Of a stretch of DNA of 64,000 nt, positions 16,997-26,500 are shown one piece after another. The translations under genes and the position numbers were made by a program. The stretch spans positions 1 to 64,000 of the forward strand of contig DASSJF010000059.1 in NCBI GenBank assembly GCA_035691305.1, given 5' to 3'. This DNA comes from a bacterium (lineage in GTDB: Bacteria; Sysuimicrobiota; Sysuimicrobiia; Sysuimicrobiales; Segetimicrobiaceae). Under the pieces are notes generated by a model. The model was not told the origin of the DNA. It did no database searches and saw nothing but the letters and a program-made list of their open reading frames with translations. Numbering within the stretch: the first letter of the stretch is position 1; every line of letters begins with the position of its first letter.

Positions 16997-18244
16997 GTGA
17001 CGATCTCCCCGTTCCTCGTCGCCGGTACCTTCGGCCTGGTCATCGCCTACCTGCTGACCCCGGCGGTCGCCTGGGTCGCGACGCAGCTGGGGGTGCTCGA
17101 CCGTCCCGGCGGGCGGCACATCCACCGCGTGCCGGTGCCGCGTCTCGGCGGCATCGCGATCTATCTCGCTTTCGTCGCGGCCGTGCTGGTCGGGCTACCG
17201 GTCGAGCGGCCGATTCACGTGGCCTTCGAGACGCAGCGCATCACGGTCGTGATCCCGTACCTGCCGGCGATCGACCGGCCGATCATTGCGCTGCTGCTCG
17301 GCGCGACGCTGATCACGCTCGTGGGCGTCGTCGACGACATCCGCGGCATGCGGCCGGTGATCAAGCTGATCGGGCAGGTCGCGGCGGCCGCGGTGCTGCT
17401 CCCGTTCGGCGTGGGCATGGACGTGCTGACGAACCCGCTCGGCGGGATGTTCTTCGTCGGCCCGCTCGGCGCGATCGTCACCGTCGCGTGGATCGTGGCC
17501 CTCTGCAACGTGATGAATCTGATCGACGGCGTAGACGGCCTCGCGTCCGGCATCGCCGCGATCGCCGGCGCCACGCTGCTGGTCGCGTCCTACCAGCGCG
17601 GCGACATCGGCACCGCGATCCTCGCCGCGGCGCTGGCCGGTGGAGCGCTCGGTTTCATTCCCTACAACTTCAACCCGGCGCGGATCTTCCTCGGCGACAC
17701 CGGTTCGATGCTGCTGGGGTATCTGCTCGGCGCGCTGTCCGTCCTCGGCACGTACAAGAGCTACACCGCGCTCTCGCTGCTGGTCGCGCTCGCGGCGCTC
17801 GGCGTGCCGGTGACGGACACGGCGTTTGCGATCGCGCGGCGGTGGCGCAACCGCCGGCCGATCTTCGAGGCGGACACGCAGCATCTGCACCACCGCCTCC
17901 TGGCCCGCGGGCTCACGCCGCGCCAGACCGCGGCGGCGCTCTACCTCGTGACCGGCATCCTCAGCGCGGGCGCGCTCATGATGAGCGGCGTCGGTCTCGG
18001 CCGCTTCCCTCTCATCGCGATCCTCGGTCTCTTGCTCGCGCTGCTCGCGCTCGGCGCGCGCAAGACCGGGCTGCTGCTGCCCTCTCAGGCCGCCGGGCCG
18101 GCGTCCGCCGCCTCGGAGCTACCGGTCGCCGCCGCGCCGCTCACGGCCGGCGCGCCTGCCGCCCCGTCCGCGGCCGTGTCCGGCGTGCCGGTGGAGACGC
18201 CGCCCCCGGCGGCCGCGGGCACCTCCGGCAGCGTCGAGGAGTGA
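16997..18244 (+). CDS. Undecaprenyl-phosphate N-acetylhexosamine-1-phosphate transferase (TagO/WecA family)
   Basis: 415 residues, GTG start at 16997. A polytopic membrane enzyme with about ten hydrophobic segments. It has the hallmark motifs of the MraY/WecA superfamily: LTLVGVVDDIRGMRP (Asp pair), NLIDGVDGLASG, FLGDTGSMLLGYLLG and HLHHRLLARG. It loads GlcNAc-1-phosphate (or a relative) onto the C55 lipid carrier to start a surface polysaccharide. The last 75 residues are an Ala/Pro-rich cytoplasmic tail. A WecB-like epimerase follows 1 nt later, which suggests synthesis of a ManNAc-containing envelope polymer. Confidence 0.92.
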   Translation: MTISPFLVAGTFGLVIAYLLTPAVAWVATQLGVLDRPGGRHIHRVPVPRLGGIAIYLAFVAAVLVGLPVERPIHVAFETQRITVVIPYLPAIDRPIIALLLGATLITLVGVVDDIRGMRPVIKLIGQVAAAAVLLPFGVGMDVLTNPLGGMFFVGPLGAIVTVAWIVALCNVMNLIDGVDGLASGIAAIAGATLLVASYQRGDIGTAILAAALAGGALGFIPYNFNPARIFLGDTGSMLLGYLLGALSVLGTYKSYTALSLLVALAALGVPVTDTAFAIARRWRNRRPIFEADTQHLHHRLLARGLTPRQTAAALYLVTGILSAGALMMSGVGLGRFPLIAILGLLLALLALGARKTGLLLPSQAAGPASAASELPVAAAPLTAGAPAAPSAAVSGVPVETPPPAAAGTSGSVEE

Positions 18245-18245
18245 G

Positions 18246-19427
18246 GTGAGCGGTTCGGGGGAGACGGCCGGTCCCGCGCGCCGGACGGTGCTGACCGTCG
18301 TCGGCACCCGCCCGGACGCGGTCAAGATGGCGCCGGTCGTCCGCGCGCTGGCCTCACGCCCGTCCGAGTTCAAGCCGGTGCTGGTGGCGACCGCGCAGCA
18401 CCGGCACATGCTCGACCAGGTGCTGGAGGTTTTCGATCTGCATCCCGACTACGATCTCGACATCATGACGGAGCAGCAGACGCTCGCCGACATCTCGGTG
18501 CGAACCCTCGCGGGACTGGACGGGCTGCTGCCCGCGATCGCGCCGGACATGATCGTGGTGCAGGGCGACGCGGCGCCGTGCTTTCTCGGGGCGCTCGCCG
18601 CGTTCTACCGCAAGATCCCCGTGGCCCATGTTGAAGCCGGGCTGCGCACCGACGACAAGTATCAGCCGTTTCCGGAGGAGATGTACCGGCGCATGGTGTC
18701 CGTGCTCGCGGATCTGCACTTCGCGCCGACGGCCGCGGCGCGCGCGAACTTGGAGCGGGAGGGGGTGGCGCGCTCGCGGATCGCCGTGACGGGCAATACC
18801 GTGATCGACGCGCTGCTCGAGGTCGCCCGCCGCGACGTGCCGCCGGCGGCGCCCCGGCTGCGCGAGGCGCTCGCGCGGCCCGGGCGGCGCCTCCTCATGA
18901 CTTCGCACCGGCGGGAGAACTGGGGCGAGCCCCAGCGGCACATCTTCACCGCGACGCGCCGTCTGCTCGACGAGTTCGACGACCTCGCGCTGATCTTTCC
19001 GGTCCACCTCAATCCCACCGTCGCGCGGCCCGCGCACGAGATCCTCGGCGCGCATCCGCGCGCGTACCTGTTCGAGCCGTTCGACTACACGACGACCGTG
19101 GCGGTGATGAAGGCCTCAACGCTCATCCTCACCGACTCCGGCGGCATTCAGGAAGAAGCGCCGGCCCTCGGTCGTCCGGTGCTCGTCTTGCGCGAGACGA
19201 CCGAGCGGCCGGAAGGCGTGACGGCCGGGACGGCGCGCCTGGTCGGCACCGACGAGGCGGCGATCCTCGGCGCGGCACGCGAGTTGCTCACCGACGCGAA
19301 GGCCTACGCGCGCATGAGCCGGGCGCGCAATCCGTACGGCGACGGCCGCGCGGCGGAGCGCATCGTCGGCGTGCTGCGGTACTTCTTCAAATTCGAGCGG
19401 AACCTGCCGGACGAATTCGGCGTTTGA
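18246..19427 (+). CDS. wecB: UDP-N-acetylglucosamine 2-epimerase, non-hydrolysing
   Basis: 393 residues, GTG start 1 nt after the previous stop. It interconverts UDP-GlcNAc and UDP-ManNAc. Motifs: VVGTRPDAVKMAPVVRAL at the N-terminus, VQGDAAPCFLGALAAFY (usually HGDTxT), VAHVEAGLRTDDKYQPFPEE, LMTSHRRENWG, and LTDSGGIQEEAPALGRPVLV for nucleotide binding. It probably supplies ManNAc units for the polysaccharide started by the neighbouring transferase. The stop lies inside the -35 element of the next promoter. Confidence 0.92.
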   Translation: MSGSGETAGPARRTVLTVVGTRPDAVKMAPVVRALASRPSEFKPVLVATAQHRHMLDQVLEVFDLHPDYDLDIMTEQQTLADISVRTLAGLDGLLPAIAPDMIVVQGDAAPCFLGALAAFYRKIPVAHVEAGLRTDDKYQPFPEEMYRRMVSVLADLHFAPTAAARANLEREGVARSRIAVTGNTVIDALLEVARRDVPPAAPRLREALARPGRRLLMTSHRRENWGEPQRHIFTATRRLLDEFDDLALIFPVHLNPTVARPAHEILGAHPRAYLFEPFDYTTTVAVMKASTLILTDSGGIQEEAPALGRPVLVLRETTERPEGVTAGTARLVGTDEAAILGAARELLTDAKAYARMSRARNPYGDGRAAERIVGVLRYFFKFERNLPDEFGV

Positions 19428-19453
19428 CAGTCGAAGCGGGCCGCGCCTATAAT
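19424..19453 (+). promoter_or_regulatory. Consensus sigma-70 promoter before the lipoyl-fold gene
   Basis: Perfect TTGACA (19424-19429) and TATAAT (19448-19453) with an 18-nt spacer. The -35 overlaps the wecB stop codon. The expected start site near 19460 gives a short 5' leader before ATG 19493. Confidence 0.88.
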
Positions 19454-19492
19454 GATGCGGCCGCGGGCATATATTTCTGCGGTGGAGAGGTG

Positions 19493-19825
19493 ATGGGGAT
19501 GCGCCGGCTCGCAGGTTCTGCGGCAATCGTGCTTGTGATGCTGGCGGCCGGGGCTCTTTCCGCGCCGGGCGGCACGGCGTCGGCGCAGACGGCTCCCAAC
19601 GTCGTCGTCCGGTCCGTCATCTCCGGCCAGGTGCTGCCGCTGCAGCTCGCCGCGGTGGGACAGGCGGTGAAGCTCGGCGACACGCTGATCTTCGTGCGCA
19701 CGTCGACCGGCAGCGCGAGTCCGGCGGCCCGGGCGACGGCCAACGGCAAGATCGTGCAGGTGATGGTACGGGTCGGGGATTTCGTGAACATTGGCGACCC
19801 TGTGGCCGTGATCGAGGCCCAGTAG
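19493..19825 (+). CDS. Secreted single-domain biotinyl/lipoyl-fold protein
   Basis: 110 residues from ATG 19493 behind GGAGAGG; ATG 19499 is also possible. A signal sequence (about residues 5-32, ending TASAQT) precedes one barrel-sandwich domain: VISGQVLPLQLAAVGQAVKL, GDTLIFVR, then GKIVQVMVRVGDFVNIGDPV. The turn that would carry the modified Lys (MKM or DKA) is replaced by a Ser/Ala-rich insertion, so it is probably not biotinylated or lipoylated. Similar folds occur in HlyD-type adaptors, but the membrane and coiled-coil parts are absent. It is a monocistronic unit with its own promoter and terminator. Confidence 0.75.
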   Translation: MGMRRLAGSAAIVLVMLAAGALSAPGGTASAQTAPNVVVRSVISGQVLPLQLAAVGQAVKLGDTLIFVRTSTGSASPAARATANGKIVQVMVRVGDFVNIGDPVAVIEAQ

Positions 19826-19850
19826 CGGAAGGCCGCACTCGACCGTAATG

Positions 19851-19882
19851 ACGAGGGGGGGCCTTTCCCCCTCGTGTTGTTT
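19851..19882 (+). terminator. Intrinsic terminator after the lipoyl-fold gene
   Basis: A 9-bp stem, ACGAGGGGG (19851-19859) with CCCCCTCGT (19867-19875), closes a 7-nt loop and is followed by the T-rich GTTGTTTCT. It lies 25 nt after the stop. Confidence 0.85.
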
Positions 19883-19947
19883 CTAGGAAGTCGCCGCGGT
19901 CCCGCTCGTCGCGGGGGAAGACACCGGCGCGGCGGACGGAGGGGGAC

Positions 19948-21774
19948 GTGCGCGGGATGATGCGTGCGGTGGCGGCGATCGTCGCGGTCGGCCTGGGTCT
20001 GGCCACGGCCGGACTTCCCTCCGCGGGCGCGGATCCCCAAACCATCCTGCCGCTGTCTGCCGTTCACGCCGGAATGCGGGGGTACGGTCTCACCGTCGTT
20101 CACGGCACGACGATTCAGCGCTTCGACATCACCGTCCTCGGGGTGCTGCAGGGCGAAAGCAGCTCTGACACCGACTTGATCCTCTTCCGCGCAAGCGGCC
20201 CGCTGATCCGGCAGGCCGGCGGAACGGCGTCCGGCATGAGCGGCAGCCCCATTTTCCTCAATGGCCGGCTCGCCGGCGCTCTCTCGTACGGCTACCATTT
20301 CCCCGGTCCCGACGCAGACCTGAGCCTGGCCACTCCGATCGAACAGATGCTGAAGATGCTGGCGCCGCCCCCCGCGGCCACCACGCGGCGGGATGCGCCG
20401 GCGCCGTCCTTCCGCCGGGCCGTCTATCGCAGCCGGATGCCGATCGCGACGTCCGCGGGTCCGCTGCGGCGCCTGCTTGTCGTAGGATCGACGGCGGAGG
20501 CCGCGGCGTACAACGCGCACCGCGTCCAGGACACGGCCGCGGTCGCTCCGGCGATGGTGCCGATGACGGCCGCCGGCGTGACGCCGGCCGGAATGCGCGT
20601 ACTCGAGCAGGCCTTCAAGCGGTTCAACCTCGTGCCGCGCCAGGGGTACGCCGGCGGCCGGAACTTCACGGCGCCGCCGCTCGAACCTGGCGCGTCGCTC
20701 GGCGTGGAGTTGGTCCGGGGCGATGTCGAGGTCGGCGCCATCGGCACCGCCACGTACCGCCGCGGCAACACCGTACTGGGGTTCGGCCATCCGCTCTTGA
20801 ACTCCGGCACCGCCGCGATGTTCATGACGAGCGCCTGGATCGACACGATCGTCCGCTCCCTGGACTTTCCATTTAAAGAGGGCAGCTTCGGCCCGGCCGC
20901 CGGTACCCTGACGCAGGACCGAACCACCGGGATCGCGGGGGTGATCGGGCAGTTCCCGCGTGCGTTCGCGATCAGGGTCAACACCAAGGACCTCGATACC
21001 GGGGTGGCCCACTCCTACGGCGCGCAGATCATCCGGCGCCAGGACCTGGCCGAGAGCCTCGTGCCGACGGCCGTGCTGAGTCTCATCCAGCGCGGGCTCG
21101 ACCGGGTCGCGGGCGGCTCGGCCGCCGTGCGGATCACGCTACGGGCGCGGCACCTCAAGCAGGCCGTCGTGCGGGAGGATCTCGCGTACGACGTCGGCGA
21201 CATCGCGACCGCCTCGGCGCTCGACGTCCCCGCGGCGACGCAGCTCCTGTTTACGAACTTCTTCGACGAGCTCGAACCGGTGGACATGACCGTCGATGTC
21301 GCCGTCACGAGCAAGACCAACATGGCGCTGCTCGTCGGCGCCCGCCCCAATGTCCGCACGGTGCACGCCGGCGACCGGATTCAGGTCGCCGTGCATGTCC
21401 GTCCGTTCGCCGGCGGGGAGCCCGAGAGCAAGACGGTCACCTTCACCGTGCCGAAGGACTTTCCGGAGGGCCCGGCGTTTCTGCTCGTCGGGACCATCGG
21501 CGCGCTCAACGATTCGTCGGCGCCGGCCGACAAGTTCCAGGTGCTGGTGGCGGCCGAGAGTACGCCGAGCGGCGCGGAATCGCTCGCGTCGGCGATCGAC
21601 CAGTTCGAGAACGACGGGAAAAACACGGATCTGATCATCCAGCTGGTACCCGAGTCGGTCCTCACGGCCGTCGGCGCGAACGCCAACCCGAGTTTCGAGT
21701 CGCCGGCCGGGACCACGCTCGAGACCGACTGGGTGGTGCTCGGCAAGTACCAGATTCCCATGACGGTCAAATGA
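19948..21774 (+). CDS. SpoIVB/S55-like secreted protein, first copy
   Basis: 608 residues, GTG 19948 with GGAGGGGGA upstream. A signal sequence (about residues 5-28) is followed by an S55-like core. Seen in order: VHAGMRGYGLTVVHG (about 41-55), the serine motif ASGMSGSPIFLNGRLAGALS (Ser near residue 96), LATPIEQMLKML, then a His motif VLGFGHPLLNSG (near residue 275) and TLTQDRTTGIAGVIG. In SpoIVB the catalytic His precedes the Ser; here it follows. The C-terminal third looks like beta-rich interaction domains. It is probably an extracytoplasmic protease or a catalytically altered relative; the substrate is unknown. A paralogue follows directly. Confidence 0.75.
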   Translation: MRGMMRAVAAIVAVGLGLATAGLPSAGADPQTILPLSAVHAGMRGYGLTVVHGTTIQRFDITVLGVLQGESSSDTDLILFRASGPLIRQAGGTASGMSGSPIFLNGRLAGALSYGYHFPGPDADLSLATPIEQMLKMLAPPPAATTRRDAPAPSFRRAVYRSRMPIATSAGPLRRLLVVGSTAEAAAYNAHRVQDTAAVAPAMVPMTAAGVTPAGMRVLEQAFKRFNLVPRQGYAGGRNFTAPPLEPGASLGVELVRGDVEVGAIGTATYRRGNTVLGFGHPLLNSGTAAMFMTSAWIDTIVRSLDFPFKEGSFGPAAGTLTQDRTTGIAGVIGQFPRAFAIRVNTKDLDTGVAHSYGAQIIRRQDLAESLVPTAVLSLIQRGLDRVAGGSAAVRITLRARHLKQAVVREDLAYDVGDIATASALDVPAATQLLFTNFFDELEPVDMTVDVAVTSKTNMALLVGARPNVRTVHAGDRIQVAVHVRPFAGGEPESKTVTFTVPKDFPEGPAFLLVGTIGALNDSSAPADKFQVLVAAESTPSGAESLASAIDQFENDGKNTDLIIQLVPESVLTAVGANANPSFESPAGTTLETDWVVLGKYQIPMTVK

Positions 21775-21784
21775 GGGACGCAGG

Positions 21785-23539
21785 GTGACGACGCGGCTCG
21801 CGGCGGCTGTTCTGGCGGCGATCTCGCTCCTCGGGCTGGGCATCTTCTCGCCGGCGGGGGCGGCGGGGCCGGCGATCATGGCGGCGCGCGCCATCGCCGT
21901 CGGGATGACCGGCGTCGGCAAGACGGTCATCATCGGCACCGCGGTCGTGCCGTTCGAGGTCCGCGTGCTCGGGATCCTCCACAACGCCGGTCCGGCGGGC
22001 GACCTCGTGCTGTTTCGCGCCTCGGGGCCCGCGATCAAGAGCGTCGGCGGCATCGCCGCGGGGATGAGCGGCAGTCCGATCTATCTCCGGGGACGGCTCG
22101 CGGGCGCGCTCTCGTACACCTTCGAGGCGTCGGATCCGACGGTCGGGCTGTTCACGCCGATCGAGGACATGCTGCGCGTCCTGCCCACGCCGGCGCCGGC
22201 GGGCGCGGCCGCGCCCCGGGTATTCGCGGTGGCGCCGACGCTGATCGGCGGGCGCGTGATCCGCCGCGTGGCCGTTTCGGCGTGGGGCGCTCGGGCGGCC
22301 GCGGCGCCCGATACGCTCGTCGCGACACCCGCGGAGACGCCGCTGTTCGTCTCGGGCCTCGGCGGCGGAGAGCTTCAGACGCTTGCGAACGTGCTGGCCC
22401 CGATGGGACTGGCGCCCGTGGCGGGCGGATCAGACGCCAACCTTCCCGCGTCGCTGCCGCTCGAACCCGGCAGCGCGATCGGCGTCGCTCTGCTCAGGGG
22501 CGATATCGCGGCCTACGCCATCGGCACGATGACCTACCGGGACGGTAACCGCATGCTGGCCTTCGGCCATCCGTTTACGGGGATTGGGCCGTCCAGTTAT
22601 CTGTTGATGAACGCGACGATCTTTCAGGTGGTGCAGGGCCGGCAGCAGAACGTCAAGATCGGCGCCGTCGGCTCGCCCGTCGGCATCGTGTCCCAGGACC
22701 GTCCGGCCGGCATCGGCGGGACGATCGGCGTGATGCCGCGGATGTTTGGCGTTCACGTGCACGTGAGCGACGCGGATGGCGGCGGCGCGCACGACTACAA
22801 TTTTCAGGTCATCCCGAGCACGGAGATCGCGCCGGTGGTGGTGCCGGTGGGGTCGCAGGGCGCCATCGCGCGCGCGCTCAACCGCAACGGCCAAGGGACG
22901 GCGACCGTGCGTATGGTGCTCTACGGCCGGGGACTGCCGAAGCCGGTCGTCCGTGAGAACATGTTCTACAGTCCCGGCGCCATCGCGTCGCGCGCGCTCG
23001 CCGAGCTGCCGCAGGCAATGAACCTGCTGTTCGACAATGAGTTCAAGAACGTCGGTCCGACGGGCATCGACCTCGACGTCCGTGTGACGTCCGCGCAGCG
23101 CACCGCCTCGATCGTGGGGGCGGTGGGGCCGCACGCCCCGGTGGCGCCCGGCGACACGGTCCACGTCCGCGTGACGGTGCGGCCGTACCGCGCCGAGCCG
23201 GAGACCCAGGACGTGGCCTTGACCATTCCGGCGAACGCGGTGGCCGGTCCCGCGACCCTCGTTGTCCGCGGTGTCGGCGGTGGACTTCCGGGCGGAGGCC
23301 CCGCTGGCTCCGCGCAGGGCGTCCAGGGGCCGGGGCCCGCGACGCTCGACGACGCCATCAAGGCATTTGAGACCGGCGACAAGAACACCGACGTCGTGGT
23401 CGAACTGACGGGCGGCCTGCCGCCGCGGACCGACGCCGCGTCCGGGCCGCCGGCGAAGCCATCCGCGCAGTGGACGACGCCGTGGGTCGTGCGCGGCCGG
23501 ATCCAGTTGCCGATCGTCATCAAGGGAGGCACACACTGA
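21785..23539 (+). CDS. SpoIVB/S55-like secreted protein, second copy
   Basis: 584 residues, GTG 21785, starting 10 nt after its paralogue. It has the same order of motifs: signal sequence, IAVGMTGVGKTVIIG, AAGMSGSPIYLRGRLAGALS, FTPIEDMLRVL, then MLAFGHPFTGIGPSS and GIVSQDRPAGIGGTIGVMP. The GMTGVGKT string resembles a P-loop but aligns with a non-ATP-binding segment of the first copy. A Gly/Pro-rich linker near residues 495-520 precedes the C-terminal strand region. The pair probably arose by duplication and may act together in the periplasm or at the outer membrane, next to tamB. Confidence 0.75.
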   Translation: MTTRLAAAVLAAISLLGLGIFSPAGAAGPAIMAARAIAVGMTGVGKTVIIGTAVVPFEVRVLGILHNAGPAGDLVLFRASGPAIKSVGGIAAGMSGSPIYLRGRLAGALSYTFEASDPTVGLFTPIEDMLRVLPTPAPAGAAAPRVFAVAPTLIGGRVIRRVAVSAWGARAAAAPDTLVATPAETPLFVSGLGGGELQTLANVLAPMGLAPVAGGSDANLPASLPLEPGSAIGVALLRGDIAAYAIGTMTYRDGNRMLAFGHPFTGIGPSSYLLMNATIFQVVQGRQQNVKIGAVGSPVGIVSQDRPAGIGGTIGVMPRMFGVHVHVSDADGGGAHDYNFQVIPSTEIAPVVVPVGSQGAIARALNRNGQGTATVRMVLYGRGLPKPVVRENMFYSPGAIASRALAELPQAMNLLFDNEFKNVGPTGIDLDVRVTSAQRTASIVGAVGPHAPVAPGDTVHVRVTVRPYRAEPETQDVALTIPANAVAGPATLVVRGVGGGLPGGGPAGSAQGVQGPGPATLDDAIKAFETGDKNTDVVVELTGGLPPRTDAASGPPAKPSAQWTTPWVVRGRIQLPIVIKGGTH

Positions 23540-23588
23540 TCGCGTGGGGCCACACGAGCGCGTGCCCGCGGGGGTGCCGCGGGCGGGC

Positions 23589-26500
23589 ATGAACGCGCAG
23601 CCGCGCGCCCGTTTCCGCCCCCTCCGGCGCGGCGCCGCGATCTTCGGTGTGATCCTCGTCCTGGCCGCCGCGGGCTGGGCGGGGGCGGTCTCGAGCGGTT
23701 GGATGGCGCACGCGATCCGACAGGCCGTCGTCTCGCGCCTCGGCCACTCGCTCGGCCGTGCCGTGGCGCTCGGCGGGGTCGGCGGCAACCTGCTCGAGGG
23801 GATCGAGCTGCGCGACCTGGTAATCGCGGAGCGCGGCGGTTTCAGCCACGGCGCCGCCTTCTCGGTCGACCGCGTGCACATCACCGTGTCGCTCTGGGAC
23901 TTCGTGCGCCGTCCGCGGGACGTGCTCGCGAGTATCAGCCGCGCCGAACTCACGACTCCCCACATCGTGCTCGTGCGAGACGCGCGCGGGCACTGGAACC
24001 TCCAGGATCTGCTCGCACAGCCGCAGAGTCCGCTGGGTCCGGCGTTCCACGGTCTGGTCGTGGTGCACGGCGGCGTCATCGCCTACGCGGACTCCTACGG
24101 CGTGGAATCGCCGCCGTTCGTCACACGGTTCGAACTCATCGACGGTACTCTCACCACCGAACCCGGCGGCCGGCTCGTCATCGCGCTCTCGGGGCGGAGC
24201 ACCGCCGGCGAGACGGCCGCGGTTCACGGGCGCTACGCCGCGTCCGACGGGACCTACGACTTCGACATCACCGCGGACCGCGGATCGGTACGGCACTGGG
24301 GCGGCTACCTCGTCCACCTCGGACAGCTGCGCTGGGTCGGCGGACGGTTCTCGGGCCGCGTTCACCTGCTCGCCACGTCCGTGAAGTCGGGCCTGGACGC
24401 GACTTATACCGCGACGATCCGGCTCAACGACGCCCAGGCGCTGTACCGGCCCGCCGCGATGCCGCTCCGCCACGTGAACGGCGAAATGCAGGTGACGTCG
24501 GGGCACGTCTCCGCGGACGGGATAACGCTGATCGCCGGCGACTCACCGGTCTGGGTGCGGGGCGACGTCTCCTACGCAGGCGACCCGTGGTTGAATCTGG
24601 TCGTCCGGTCGCAGCGGCTCGACCTGGCACGGGCGCGGGCCCTGTTCTTCCCCGGTACCGGTTTAACGCTCGTCGGGCGGGCGACGGGTGACATGTGGAT
24701 CTCCGGGCCGGTGAGCGCGCCGTCGTTTGCGGGCACCGTGGCGGCGGCGGACGGCCGCTTCAACGGCCAGGACTTTGCGGGGCTCACGGCGCGGTTCGCC
24801 TACGGGGACGGAGTCCTCTCGCTGCGCGACCTCTCGGCCGGAGTCGGCGACGGGCGGGTCGCCGGCGACGCCGTCATCGATTTGGCGACGGAGGAACCCT
24901 CCTTTACATTCGCCGCGACGGCGGAGAACATCGACGCCGCGGCTCTGCCGCGGGCCGGGCTTCCGGTCACCGGCGGCCTCGTGGCCCGCGGGTCCGGCAC
25001 GATCGCAGGCGCCGGACAGGGATCGCGGATGCGGGTGCTGGGCGACATGTCGCTCGAGCGCGGCGCGATGCGCGGGCAGGCGTTCGACAGCCTGACCGCA
25101 TTCTTCTGGAACGACGGCGGCGCCCTGCAGTTCGACGACCTCCGGATGCAGTCCGGGTCCGCCACGGTCTACGCGTCGGGCGCCGTGGCGCCGAGCGGGG
25201 CGCTCTCGCTGACCGCGGAAGGACACGATATTCCCCTCGGCGCGATCGCGGGCCGGACGGGGCTCGCCCCGTCGGAGCTCACTGGCACCGGGCGGTTCAG
25301 CGGGCGCGTCGGCGGCACGCTCAATTCGCCCGCGCTGTCCGGCGAGGTCGCGGCATGGGACGGGCGCCTCGGACCGATGCCCTACACGTTCGCCGCCGGC
25401 AGGTTCAACGTCACCGGCGCGTTCCTGTCGACCCCTCACGCGGACCTCTACCAGGACGGTGCGTACTTCGGGGTGAGCGGAGCGCTGGCGCTCCGGCCGC
25501 TCGCGGCGCGGGACGTCACGATCGACACCCAAGGGGTGCCCGCTCAGTCGTTCCTGCGCGACGTAATCCGGATCGACTCCGTTGCGGGAACGCTCTCCGG
25601 ACACGTCGTGGTCAACGGCCCGGTTGACCGGCCGTCCGTCGCCGGGCACGTCGCCCTGCTCAACGGCGGCGTGCTGGGGCAGCCGGTAGACCAGGCCGAC
25701 GCCGATCTCGGGGGCGGCCCCGGCGGCTTGATCCAGGTGACCCGGCTCGACGCGCGCGTCAAGGGCTCGCAGGTCCACGCCTCGGGGGCCGTGGATCCGC
25801 GCGGCCCGATCGATCTCAACCTCCAGGCCGATCGCGTCCGCCTCGCGGACGTTTCGCTCCTGACGCGCTTCGGCGTGGTCCCGTACGGCAGCGTGACCGT
25901 GGACGGGCATCTCACCGGCACGCTGTCCGACCCGGAGTTCAAGGGCCGGCTCGTGTCGCCGGACCTCTGGATGCAGGGGCAGGCGTTCTCCGCCTCCGGG
26001 ATGATCGATTATCGGAACGGCCAGGTGCAGCTCGCCCCGCTCGACGTGGTCCAGGGCGACGCCAGCTACAGCCTCACCGGTAGCGTCTCCTGGGCGGGCG
26101 AGCCCACAGCGGACCTGAACCTCCACGTCACCCACGGCCAGATCGGGACCCTCGTCGACGCGGCGAGCTTGAAGCTGCCGGCGCGATTCGAGGGTTTGAT
26201 CGACGGCGACGTGTCCCTTGCCGGGCCGCTACGCGACCCGTCGGCGCAGCTGACGCTCAGTCTGAGCAATGCACGGGTCGGGGGCGTGCCGGCGGGTACC
26301 GGGACGGCGGATCTCGTGCTGAGCCACGGCGCGATCGACATCCGGCAGTTCGAGCTCCACCCCGGCCGCGGCGAGATCGCGGCGCGGGGACAGGTCGCGA
26401 TCAACGGGACCAGCAACGTCGAAGTGTCGGCGCACGATCTCGACCCGGCGATTTTCGTGCCGATCTTCCACCTTTCGCAGCCGCTCGTCGGCGGTCTTGA

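Noticed and set aside
21905-21940. P-loop-like GMTGVGKT in the second S55-like protein
   Set aside because: The paralogue has GMRGYGLT at the same place, so the position belongs to a family segment and not to an ATP site; the protein is exported.
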